Shown: positions 7,401-18,922 of the stretch, piece after piece
How the letters are laid out: each line of letters opens with the position of its first letter
Numbering within the stretch: position 1 is the stretch's first letter
Assembly (NCBI GenBank): GCA_003695705.1
Contig: RFHU01000457.1
Coordinates: 1 to 39,317, forward strand
From: Planctomycetota bacterium
GTDB lineage: Bacteria; Planctomycetota; J058
Direction of reading: 5' to 3'
DNA length: 39,317 bases
Position numbers and translations under genes: made by a program
The notes under the pieces: model-generated
The model's database searches: none
The model's input: only the letters and a program-made list of their open reading frames with translations
Told to the model about the DNA's origin: nothing

Positions 7401-9043
7401 GGCGTCGTACCTCCCTTCGCAGACGGGCCCGAGCCCGAAGAGCCTTCCCGCGACTCCGCCACGGACGAGGCTGCCTCCGGGCCCCCTTCGCTCGCCTCCG
7501 CCTCGGCCGAAGCGACCTCGCCGACGCCCTCGACCGGGTTCGCTACGACGAGCTCGTGGCCTTGGTGGCCCACGACCACGACCTCGGCGCCGGGCGGGAG
7601 CAACCCGTCGCGAGCACGCGCGTCGAATTCCTGCCCGCCCACGCGAACGCGGCCCACCGGGCGCAGCGGTGTGCGGGCCACCCCCCGCGCCCCCAGAGGA
7701 GCGAGGCGGTGGGCCGCGGTCTCGAGGGGGGTGGCCTCGAGGTGGTGTTCGTGCACGAGCCCGCGCCCCAGACGCGTTCCGGGGAGGTAGCGCAGCGCGA
7801 GGCCGGTCCCGAACACCGAGAGGAGGAAGCCCAGGGCGGTCTTCCCCAGGTTGGCGCCCAGGGCGTCCCAGTCGGCCGGCGTGGCCGGAATCACGAAGGA
7901 CTGGAACGAGAGGAGCAAGGCCGCGAAGACGCACAGCACCCCCAGCCCGCCGACCACCCCGAAGCCAGGGGTGACGAAGACCTCCACCCCCAAGAGCAGG
8001 AGCCCCGCCGCGAGGAGCAGCACCTCGACCCAGTCGGCGAGGCCGATCAAGTAGGAGCCGAGGAACACCGCGCCAAAGCAGAGGACGGCGACGAGCTCCG
8101 GAGCACCGAGCCCGGGGTGGGCGGCAGCAACGAGCACGGCCACCAGGCCGCACACGAAGAGAAGGACCTTGATCGGCCACCAGGTAAGGAAGCGAACCAG
8201 GCTCGGCCACCAGAGCGAGGGAGCCGGCTCGGGGGCTACCTGAGAGAACGAGAACTCCTCGGCGAGCTGCCGACACAGGTCTTGTTCGCTGGACGCGAAG
8301 AAGCGAGCGACCCCCATGTCCGCGGCTTCCTCGGGACCGATCACGAGCAGCTTCCCGCGCGCACAAACCACTCGGTCCTCGCCCGGCGGCACGCCCCGCA
8401 GGAGTTCGGGCCGCTCCTCGAGGGCCGCGCGGGAAAAGTAGTAGGGCCTCAGACGGCCGCGGGGCCCCGGCCGCAGCACCCGGTGCAGCTCCACCTCGGG
8501 GTCGACCATGGCGGCCGCCACGTCGACGGGGTAGCCGCGCTCGGTGGCCAGGCGTTCGAGATCCTTGCGGACCGGAGCGACGAACTTCTCCGCAAGCTGC
8601 GGGGCCAGCACGCCCGGGCGGATCGGCATGACGTCGCCGAGCTGGGCCCCAGGGCTCATGCCGATCATGTCGCAACCGAAGGCCACCAGGGTCGCCCCGG
8701 AGAGCGCGTGACCGCGCACGTAGGCCACGGTGGTGACGCCGTGCTCGCGCAAGGCGAAGAGATTCCAGGCAATGGTCCGAGAAGCCGTGTAGCCTCCCCC
8801 GGGCGAGGCAATGCTCACCACTAGGAAGCGAGGCGGATCCTCCAGCACGCGCCGCACCGAAAGTTCGAGGCTCCGCTCGGTGAGGTCGTCGATCTCGCCG
8901 TCGAGTCGGAGCACGACCGCGCGGACGGGCGGGGTCGACGCCGGGTCCTGGGCGAACCCTCCCCCCGCGAGCAGAAGGCCGAACGCGACCAGCACGAGCG
9001 CGCGCCGCCGCAGAACCAGAGGGGGACGAAAGGAGCTTCGCAT
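7397..9043 (-). CDS. Long NfeD-family protein: ClpP-class serine protease domain, TM region, OB domain
   Basis: The product is 548 residues. A signal peptide (about 1-31) precedes a ClpP/SppA-like (1510-N type) serine protease domain. The nucleophile is S115 in GHALSGATL, with K153 as likely general base in QLAEKF; SIASPGGGYTAS supplies the oxyanion region. Membrane helices follow at about 290-420, then an OB-like NfeD domain near 450-515 and an acidic Gly/Ser-rich tail. Such proteins cleave hydrophobic substrates such as stomatin tails at the membrane, with the protease on the outer face. The downstream short NfeD gene overlaps by 4 bp. The gene is divergent from the atp operon, with 167 bp between the two starts. 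The family call is firm; the substrate is not indicated. Confidence 0.92.
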   Translation of the reverse strand: MRSSFRPPLVLRRRALVLVAFGLLLAGGGFAQDPASTPPVRAVVLRLDGEIDDLTERSLELSVRRVLEDPPRFLVVSIASPGGGYTASRTIAWNLFALREHGVTTVAYVRGHALSGATLVAFGCDMIGMSPGAQLGDVMPIRPGVLAPQLAEKFVAPVRKDLERLATERGYPVDVAAAMVDPEVELHRVLRPGPRGRLRPYYFSRAALEERPELLRGVPPGEDRVVCARGKLLVIGPEEAADMGVARFFASSEQDLCRQLAEEFSFSQVAPEPAPSLWWPSLVRFLTWWPIKVLLFVCGLVAVLVAAAHPGLGAPELVAVLCFGAVFLGSYLIGLADWVEVLLLAAGLLLLGVEVFVTPGFGVVGGLGVLCVFAALLLSFQSFVIPATPADWDALGANLGKTALGFLLSVFGTGLALRYLPGTRLGRGLVHEHHLEATPLETAAHRLAPLGARGVARTPLRPVGRVRVGGQEFDARARDGLLPPGAEVVVVGHQGHELVVANPVEGVGEVASAEAEASEGGPEAASSVAESREGSSGSGPSAKGGTTP

Positions 9044-9138
9044 GGGCCGTCGCAGCCCCAGGCAGGGCTGTCCGAAAGCCTAACCCAATTCCCCTCCCGC
9101 CGGCGCCCGCCTCGACACACGGCGGATCCCGGCAGGCG

Positions 9139-9167
9139 TTGACACCCCCCCCCGCTCGTGCTCTACT
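9139..9167 (+). promoter_or_regulatory. Putative sigma70-type promoter of the atp operon
   Basis: A perfect TTGACA (9139-9144) is followed by exactly 17 bases and TCTACT (9162-9167, 4 of 6 matches to TATAAT). It lies 43 bp before the atpZ start, which would give a short leader of about 37 bases. There is no other recognised gene in this intergenic gap. The match was found by eye only. Confidence 0.6.
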
Positions 9168-9210
9168 CCTGCCCCACCGTTGTCGGCGAGGCCGGAAACA
9201 CGGGGCGAGA

Positions 9211-9474
9211 GTGGGCTCTGGGGACTCAAGACGCCAGGCACTCACCCTCTCCCACCTCGGTATCGGCTTCCTGCTGATCGTGGTGGGATCGGTCTATCTG
9301 GGTCTGAAGGCTGACGAACGGTGGGGGACATCCCCTTGGCTGGTCCTCCTGGGCTTCCTGGGAGGGTTTGCCTTGGGCTTCTACTACCTCCTCTCCGAAG
9401 TCTTTGGGAACAATGGAGCCTCCAGCAACGGAGGCGGAGACGACGACGCAGGCGACGCGGGCGGGGGTCCCTGA
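9211..9474 (+). CDS. atpZ: AtpZ/AtpI-type F1Fo ATP synthase accessory membrane protein
   Basis: The product is 87 residues from GTG at 9211. It has two closely spaced membrane helices (LGIGFLLIVVGSVYLGL and PWLVLLGFLGGFALGFYYLL) joined by a short loop with DERWGTSPW, the pattern of the ATPase gene 1 (AtpZ/AtpR) family, followed by a Gly/Asp-rich tail. These proteins help assemble the c ring or supply Mg2+ or Ca2+ at the Fo sector. It is first in the atp operon, 18 bp before atpB. GTG 9211 was preferred over an in-frame TTG at 9139 because that TTG is part of the likely -35 box and the intervening codons encode no recognisable protein. Confidence 0.85.
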   Translation: MGSGDSRRQALTLSHLGIGFLLIVVGSVYLGLKADERWGTSPWLVLLGFLGGFALGFYYLLSEVFGNNGASSNGGGDDDAGDAGGGP

Positions 9475-9492
9475 GCCCCGCGAGGACGGTTC

Positions 9493-10308
9493 GTGGTGCT
9501 TCGACTCGCGGCAGAGAATTGGATCGCCCACCACCTCATCGGGATCGACGAGGTCGCAGGACTGCGGCTGATCGGCGTCTCCAAGCCCGTCGTCGCCATG
9601 TTCCTCGTCGTCGCCCTCCTGCTCCTCACCTTCCTCCCCTTCGGCCGCCGCGTGCGCCGCGACGTGGCGCCCCGCGGCGTGCTCGTCAACCTCCTCGAGG
9701 TGATCCTGCTCTTCCTCCGAGACGAGGTCACCCGACCGATCCTCGGCAAGGAGGGCGACAAGTACCTGCCGGTCGTGTGGACCTTCTTCTTCTTCATCCT
9801 CTACTGCAACCTGCTCGGCTTGATTCCTACGCCCCTACCGGTCCCCCTCGTCGACGCCCACACCGGCACCGTGGAGTGGAGCCTCCTCGGCGGCGTCACG
9901 GCGACCGGACAATTCCTGGTCACCATGACCTTGGCGCTCATCGCCTTCGTCTGGTGGCACGGGCTGGGGATTTATGAGCAAGGGCTCATCGCCTACCTGC
10001 GACACATTTGCCCCGGAGGGGTGCCGGGCTTCCTCAAGCTCCCCCTCTGGGCCATCGAGTTCGTCCTTCACTTCGTAAAGGCCGGCGCCCTCATGATTCG
10101 TCTCTGGGCGAACATGACCGGCGGGCACGCGGTCCTTTACGCCATGATCGGCCTCATCTTCATCTTTGGCACCTACTGGATCGCCCCCGTCTCGGTCGCC
10201 GCCGGCGTGGCGGTCTTCATGCTGGAGATCTTCGTCGCCTTCCTGCAGGCCTTCGTGTTCACCTTCCTCGTCGTGGTGTTCCTCGGGGATGCACTGCACC
10301 CGCACTAG
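9493..10308 (+). CDS. atpB: F1Fo ATP synthase Fo subunit a
   Basis: The product is 271 residues and very hydrophobic. It carries the essential arginine (R203) in LMIRLWANMTGGH, next to the proton half-channels facing the c ring, and the conserved end helix EIFVAFLQAFVFTFL. The start may be GTG 9493 or the adjacent GTG 9496. It forms the stator-side ion pathway in the inner membrane together with subunits b and c. Its length is normal for bacterial subunit a. It lies between atpZ and atpE in the standard order. Confidence 0.96.
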   Translation: MVLRLAAENWIAHHLIGIDEVAGLRLIGVSKPVVAMFLVVALLLLTFLPFGRRVRRDVAPRGVLVNLLEVILLFLRDEVTRPILGKEGDKYLPVVWTFFFFILYCNLLGLIPTPLPVPLVDAHTGTVEWSLLGGVTATGQFLVTMTLALIAFVWWHGLGIYEQGLIAYLRHICPGGVPGFLKLPLWAIEFVLHFVKAGALMIRLWANMTGGHAVLYAMIGLIFIFGTYWIAPVSVAAGVAVFMLEIFVAFLQAFVFTFLVVVFLGDALHPH

Positions 10309-10367
10309 ACGAGCCAGCAAGACCACGTTCGCGAGCATCGCACTCGCTCGCTTCAAGGAGAGTTGAA

Positions 10368-10658
10368 ATGGACCTCGTGCTCCTCGCAGAGAACCTTGGG
10401 CACGCCATCGGCCTCGCCGCCGTGGGCGCTGGGATCGCCGTCGTCGGCGCCGGGCTCGGCATCGGCCGCGCGGCCGGCTCCGCCGTCGAAGCCATCGCCC
10501 GCCAGCCCGAGAAGACGGGCGACATCCGCAACAACATGCTCATCGCCGCAGCGCTCGTCGAAGGCGTTGCGCTGTTCGCCGTCGTGGTGGCCTTCCTCAC
10601 CCTGATCTTCCTCAACGGCCACGTTCCCGCCGCCCTCGGCACTGCCGCAGGTCACTGA
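10368..10658 (+). CDS. atpE: F1Fo ATP synthase Fo subunit c (c-ring proteolipid)
   Basis: The product is 96 residues from ATG 10368, with a good AAGGAGAG ribosome site. Two membrane helices form a hairpin: the first is Gly-rich (GAGIAVVGAGLGIGRAAGSA), the loop carries ARQPE, and the second holds the ion-binding carboxylate E65 in ALVEGVALFA. The residues that coordinate Na+ in sodium c rings (a Gln in helix 1 and Ser/Thr directly after the Glu) are absent, so the ring is most likely proton-coupled. That statement is inference from motif comparison. The strong ribosome site fits the high copy number of subunit c in the complex. Confidence 0.96.
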   Translation: MDLVLLAENLGHAIGLAAVGAGIAVVGAGLGIGRAAGSAVEAIARQPEKTGDIRNNMLIAAALVEGVALFAVVVAFLTLIFLNGHVPAALGTAAGH

Positions 10659-10693
10659 GCCCCTTCCCCTTTTCCTGAGCCGAGGAGGCCAGC

Positions 10694-11218
10694 ATGGATC
10701 CGTTGATCCTCGCTGAGGGGAGCACGCCGGCGCTGCTCGATCCGCATCACGGGCTCGTCTTCTGGACGGCCGTGTGCTTCGCCCTCGTCGCGCTGCTGCT
10801 CTACAAAGTGGCCTGGGGACCGCTCCTCACGGCCCTCGAGGAGCGCGAGAACAGCATTTCCGGCGCCATCGATGAGGCCCAGTCCATTCGCGCCGAAGCC
10901 GAGGAGATCAAGGCCCGCTACGAGGAGCAGCTCGAGCACGCGCGCCAGGACGCCCAAGCGATCATCAACGAAGGCGAAGCCGACAAGCAGCGCATTCTTC
11001 AGGAGGCCCGATCCAAGGCGAGCCGAGAGGCGTCCGAGATCCGGGCCCGTGCCGAGCGCGAGATCGAGCTCGCCAAGCAGAAAGCCCTCGCCGAGCTCAA
11101 GGACTCCGCGCGAGACCTGGCCATGGCGATCGCCTCCAAGGTCATTGCGGCCGAGGTGGACGCCAAGAAGCACTCTGCGATCATCGACGAGGTGATCGCC
11201 AGCTACGAACGAGGCTGA
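10694..11218 (+). CDS. atpF: F1Fo ATP synthase Fo subunit b
   Basis: The product is 174 residues. A short N-terminal segment leads to one membrane helix (about 21-43, [21 protein letters not shown]). The remainder is a long charged alpha-helix rich in Ala, Glu, Arg and Lys that should dimerise as the peripheral stalk. Only one b-type gene is present, so the stalk is probably a homodimer. It starts at ATG after GAGGAGG, a clear ribosome site ending 5 bases upstream. It is one base from atpH, in line with coupled translation. Its length is normal. Confidence 0.95.
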   Translation: MDPLILAEGSTPALLDPHHGLVFWTAVCFALVALLLYKVAWGPLLTALEERENSISGAIDEAQSIRAEAEEIKARYEEQLEHARQDAQAIINEGEADKQRILQEARSKASREASEIRARAEREIELAKQKALAELKDSARDLAMAIASKVIAAEVDAKKHSAIIDEVIASYERG

Positions 11219-11219
11219 G

Positions 11220-11781
11220 GTGGCCGGCGACGACACCCTCCCCCACGTCTACGCGAAGGCTCTCCTCGACCTGACCTTCGAGAAGGGCGTCGCGCAGGAA
11301 GTCCTCAACGAACTGCGGGCCTTCAAGGAAGTCCTCGCCGGCTTCGAGGAGTTCCGTACCTTCCTGCACACCCCGCACATCGCCCAGGACGTGAAAAAGG
11401 GCGTCGTCGAGCGCGTCTTCGGCGGCCAGGTCTCGGACATCACCCTGAACTTCATCCGAGTCGTCCTCGACAAGCGTCGCCAGCGCGAGCTGGAGCGCAT
11501 CATCGAGGCCTACGAGGCCGGCTACCACGAGCGCATGGACGAGCTGGTCGTCCGCGCCATCAGCGCTGTCGAGCTCCAGTCGTCGCAACGGCAGCGGCTG
11601 GTCGAAGTGTTGAAGAAGAAGTTCCGCAAAGAAATCTACCTCGAGGAGCGCGTCGACCCTCGCCTGCTGGGTGGGCTCGTCCTGCGGGTGGGCGACGCGC
11701 GCATCGACGGCTCGCTGCGCACGCGCCTGGAGTCCATCGGGGCCCGCCTGGCGGACGCGCGCTTCGTGAGTGAGGAATACT

Positions 11782-11792
<11 letters not shown>
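11220..11792 (+). CDS. atpH: F1Fo ATP synthase F1 subunit delta
   Basis: The product is 190 residues from GTG at 11220, one base after the atpF stop. The helical N-terminal domain begins [17 protein letters not shown], and the C-terminal end has [21 protein letters not shown], the signature of the delta/OSCP family. It caps the F1 head and joins it to the b stalk. Its last codons overlap the atpA start by 11 bases, another sign of coupled translation within the operon. Confidence 0.95.
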
Positions 11793-13647
<1,855 letters not shown>

Positions 13648-13650
13648 TTC

Positions 13651-15983
<2,333 letters not shown>

Positions 15984-15986
15984 GCC

Positions 15987-16376
15987 GTGCGGGTTTCCCT
16001 GGTCACCCCCGACGCAACCTACTACGACGGCGAAGCGCGCTCCGTGGTCCTCGAGGCCTCCGACGGCAGCATGGGCATCCTGCCCGGGCACGCCCCGCTC
16101 ATCGCGGCCCTCGGCCACGGCGTGGCCGAAGTCGACGACGGTCAGGAAACCCACCGCGTCGCCGTCTACGGAGGCTTCGTCAAGGTACAAGACGACGTGG
16201 TTTCGGTTCTCGCGGGGGGCGCCGCTCGCCGCGAAGGCGACGCCGATTCCGCCCGCGCGGCCCTCGAGGAGGCGCGGGCCGCCCTGGCCCGCGCCCGGGA
16301 AGCAGGAAGCCCCACTGCCATCGCCGAGGCAAGCGAACGCGTCAAGCGCGCGCAGGCCTTCCTCGCCCTCTTCTGA
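15987..16376 (+). CDS. atpC: F1Fo ATP synthase F1 subunit epsilon
   Basis: The product is 129 residues from GTG 15987, three bases after atpD. The N-terminal beta-sandwich has GSMGILPGHAPLIAAL and the following strands; the C-terminal two-helix part is Ala/Arg-rich (ALEEARAALARAREAG) and could act as the inhibitory arm. It completes the set of eight structural ATP synthase genes. I see no clear terminator directly after it. Confidence 0.94.
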   Translation: MRVSLVTPDATYYDGEARSVVLEASDGSMGILPGHAPLIAALGHGVAEVDDGQETHRVAVYGGFVKVQDDVVSVLAGGAARREGDADSARAALEEARAALARAREAGSPTAIAEASERVKRAQAFLALF

Positions 16377-16560
16377 GGGCGGAGGCGAGCACCACGGCGG
16401 CCGCCCCTCCCGCCGCCCACCACTTCCCAAGCGCTGCGCGCTCTCGAGATCTCTCCCGCAGCGGAGGCGCGGGGCCGTTCCGAGCAGCGACTGCTCTCGC
16501 GGCCCGCGAACACGGGGGGGACTTCCTCCCCGGGCCCGGCGGAACGGAGGCAAAACGCGC
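16377..16560. other. Non-coding stretch after atpC
   Basis: No convincing protein is found in any frame here. The kinase N-lobe that should precede the adjacent pseudogene (glycine loop and lysine) is not visible, which suggests it is deleted or badly decayed. No terminator hairpin with a T tract is seen. Confidence 0.5.
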
Positions 16561-17431
16561 ACCCGCCCTGGCCGGGAATACGTGGCCGGCGGCAGCCTGG
16601 CGGAGCGACTCCGCCACGAGGGACCCTCGACGAAGGAGAGGCGCTGGAACTCTGCGCGGGGATCCTGGCCGCGCTGGGGGCCGCACACGAGGGAGGGGTG
16701 ATCCACCGCGACGCGAAGCCCGCCAACATCCTCCGCACCGAGGGGGGGTCACCCAAGCTGACCGACCTCGGTCTCGAGCGACGCGAGGGCTTGGATTCCC
16801 TCACGAGCATCCGCGACCTCTTGGACAGCGCGCACTACCTCGCCCCCGAACTCTCGCTCGACCGGGAGGCGGACGGTCGCACCGATCTCTATGCGCTTGG
16901 GATCTCCCTCTACGAGATGACCGTCGGAAGACCGCCGTACGACGGCGGAAGCTTCCACGAAGTCGCCGAGCGTCACCTGCGCGAGGACATCCCTCCGCCC
17001 AGCGCGTCCCGTCCCGAGCTCAGCCCGACCTGCGACGCGCTGGTCGCCAGCGTCGCCGCGAGGCGCCCCGAAGCGCGCTGCGCCAGCGCCCGCGAGGCGG
17101 AGGCGGACGTCCGCCGCGCTCTCTTGGGCGAGCCCCTGCGGGGCCCGGGCGGTGTCGCCCGCGGAGACACGAGCCTCGTCCTCCGTCGCGACCTCGCCGC
17201 CGCGCGGGCGCGCCCCGGCAGCTCCCCGACGCGCCCCTTCGTGGTCCGCGCGTTGCAGGACGGCGCGGGGACTTCGACCAGGATCGAGTGGTGGTCGGTC
17301 GCGCACCGGGCTGCGACCTCGTGGTCGACGCGCCCATTGTCTTGCGCCGTCACGCGGAGATCCGCCGAGACGGTCTGACCCTCTCCGACGGACTTGACCC
17401 AAAGGTCGCCTGTCGTGTGTCTCGCTGGTGA
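16561..17431 (+). pseudogene. Decayed Ser/Thr kinase-FHA gene with two -1 frame breaks
   Basis: Three pieces in three successive frames read as one ancestral protein. Piece 1 holds a kinase hinge region (REYVAGGSLAERLRHEG). Near 16620 the frame steps by -1 to piece 2, which has LDEGEALELC, then HRDAKPAN, a DLG in place of DFG, LAPELSLD and kinase C-lobe helices to about 17260. Near 17265 the frame steps by -1 again to piece 3, an FHA-like segment (VVVGRAPGCDLVVD, VLRRHAEIRRDG) that stops at 17429-17431, too early for a full FHA domain. The glycine loop and ATP lysine are missing. All of this points to a dead gene; sequencing errors could explain the frame steps but not the missing N-lobe. An open frame of 226 codons from 16698 covers only the C-lobe. 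Confidence 0.8.
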
Positions 17432-17465
17432 GTTCCGGAAAGTCTGACGCGGGGGATTTCGGAAC
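17432..17465. repeat. Imperfect inverted repeat downstream of the kinase-FHA pseudogene
   Basis: GTTCCGGAAA (17432-17441) pairs with TTTCGGAAC (17457-17465) with one bulged base, around a loop of about 15. It starts directly after the pseudogene stop codon. No T tract follows, so a simple intrinsic terminator is not supported. It could be a transcript-end hairpin or a scar of an inserted element; the evidence is weak. Confidence 0.35.
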
Positions 17466-17677
17466 ATCTGGTGAAGCGCTCGCTGTAGCTGTTCTGGATC
17501 GCCGGGCTCGATCCCTTCGAGCCAGGGGTGGGACCCCCGGACGCTCGGCGCATCCTTGTCCTTGCGCAGCGGCAGGCGTACCTCGACGTCGGGGCGCGCC
17601 TGTTGGGCAGCCCCAGGACGGCCGCGCCTACCTGCCGCGATCCCTTGGAGTCGCAGGGCGTGGAGTTCGACGTGGGC
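17466..17677. other. Gap between kinase-FHA pseudogene and spoIID-like gene
   Basis: With the preceding inverted repeat, this makes a gap of about 250 bases between convergent genes. Composition is slightly less GC-rich and less codon-like than the flanks. No protein, RNA or clear repeat was recognised in any frame. Confidence 0.4.
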
Positions 17678-18922
17678 TCAGTAGAGGGTCGTCCGTTCGG
17701 TTCCCGGGTAGAAGTGCCGCAGGATCCAGCGAGTGGACTTGCCTTGGCGGGCAAAGCCCTCGGCGCCGAACTGGCACATGCCCACCCCGTGTCCCCAGCC
17801 GCGGCCCCGCAGGGTCAAGGTCTGGCCTGCGGGGTCGAGTTCGGCGTCGAAGGCGTAGCTGCGCAGACCCAGCAGCCGGCGAGCGTCCCAGCCCGAGACG
17901 CTGCGCTCGACGCCGGCTCGGTCTCGCAGGACCAGGCGGCGCACGTAGAGGCCGCGGGGCCAGTGCTCGACCCGGACGGAGGCCAGGGGAGGGGAGAGCC
18001 CCAGGCGAGCGACCTTCGTCGCGGGCACGCGGGCGGTCCAGCGGTAGAAGCGCGAGGCTTGGCAGGCGCAGCCGCTCGCCCCGGAGAGCGGGAGGCTGTC
18101 TTCCTCCACCCAGGGGAAGATCCAGCGCGCCGGCACGGTGTCGCCGCCGCAGGTGGAGTGGAAGTAGGTGTTGACGAGTTCGCCCTCGTAGGTCACCACC
18201 TGCCCGCGGGTCTCCTCCACCAGGCGGCGCGCGCGGGCGTCTTCGCGCAAGAGCCCCGCGTAGACTTGGGAGCGCGTGTCCGCCTTCAGGTCGTGGTCGC
18301 GCTCGGGATGCCGGTTGACGAGCGCGTAGGTGCGGGCCGCAATGACCTGCGCGCGGAGCGCAGCGTCGGACCAGCGGAGCGGCATTTCGTGACCGATCAC
18401 GCCCGCGAGGTAGTCCTCGATCCCGACCTCGTTCACCGCCCGCAGGCGCTCCGCCTCCAGGCGGATCAGGCGCAGCCGGCCCCGGTAGCGCCGGCCGGCG
18501 AGGCCGAAGTCCGGCTCGGGCGAGCGCGCTTCGAGGGGGCGCAAGAGAACCTCGCGCGCGCCCGGGTAGCCTACCGAGAGGGTGCTCCCCGTCACGGCGA
18601 GCCCACCGCCGACCGGGCGGACGGTGAGGAGGTCGGGCTCCGCCAGGAAGGACACGGGGCCTTCGTCGGGTTCGATCAACCAGCCGCCGTCGAGCCGGAT
18701 GGTCGCTTCGCGGGCCGACTCAATCAGCGCCACCCGCACGCGCGGTTCGTCCCCGTCCGCGCTGCGCCTCGCGGGGCGCTCCTCGCGGAGGCTGGAAAAG
18801 GCGCCCCAGAAGAGGCCGGCGAGGAGGAGGAGCGCGCCGCAGGCAGGAAGCGCCGTCGAGGGTGGCTCGGGGGGCGCGACGACCGGGGCGCTCGGGACGG
18901 ACCGCGGGTTGTGCCCGGTCAC
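17678..18922 (-). CDS. SpoIID/LytB-domain exported protein (amidase enhancer / lytic transglycosylase family)
   Basis: The product is 414 residues. One N-terminal membrane helix or signal anchor (ALPACGALLLLAGLFWGAF) precedes a long beta-rich part. The SpoIID core is clear: EVGIEDYLAGVIGHEMP, then ALRAQVIAARTYAL, a Cys-containing loop with FHSTCGGDT, and near the end GRGWGHGVGMCQFGA. SpoIID cleaves glycan strands lacking stem peptides, and LytB enhances amidase, so a peptidoglycan-remodelling role outside the cytoplasmic membrane is likely. It starts at GTG 18920-18922, overlapping the ruvB TGA as GTGA. No sporulation genes are nearby, in keeping with non-sporulation uses of this family. Confidence 0.9.
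   Translation of the reverse strand: MTGHNPRSVPSAPVVAPPEPPSTALPACGALLLLAGLFWGAFSSLREERPARRSADGDEPRVRVALIESAREATIRLDGGWLIEPDEGPVSFLAEPDLLTVRPVGGGLAVTGSTLSVGYPGAREVLLRPLEARSPEPDFGLAGRRYRGRLRLIRLEAERLRAVNEVGIEDYLAGVIGHEMPLRWSDAALRAQVIAARTYALVNRHPERDHDLKADTRSQVYAGLLREDARARRLVEETRGQVVTYEGELVNTYFHSTCGGDTVPARWIFPWVEEDSLPLSGASGCACQASRFYRWTARVPATKVARLGLSPPLASVRVEHWPRGLYVRRLVLRDRAGVERSVSGWDARRLLGLRSYAFDAELDPAGQTLTLRGRGWGHGVGMCQFGAEGFARQGKSTRWILRHFYPGTERTTLY

Noticed and set aside
17350-17754. Minus-strand frame with a segment (IQNSYSERFTR) resembling transposase ends
   Set aside because: The similarity to IS3-type transposases is short and vague, with no DDE context and no second end repeat.
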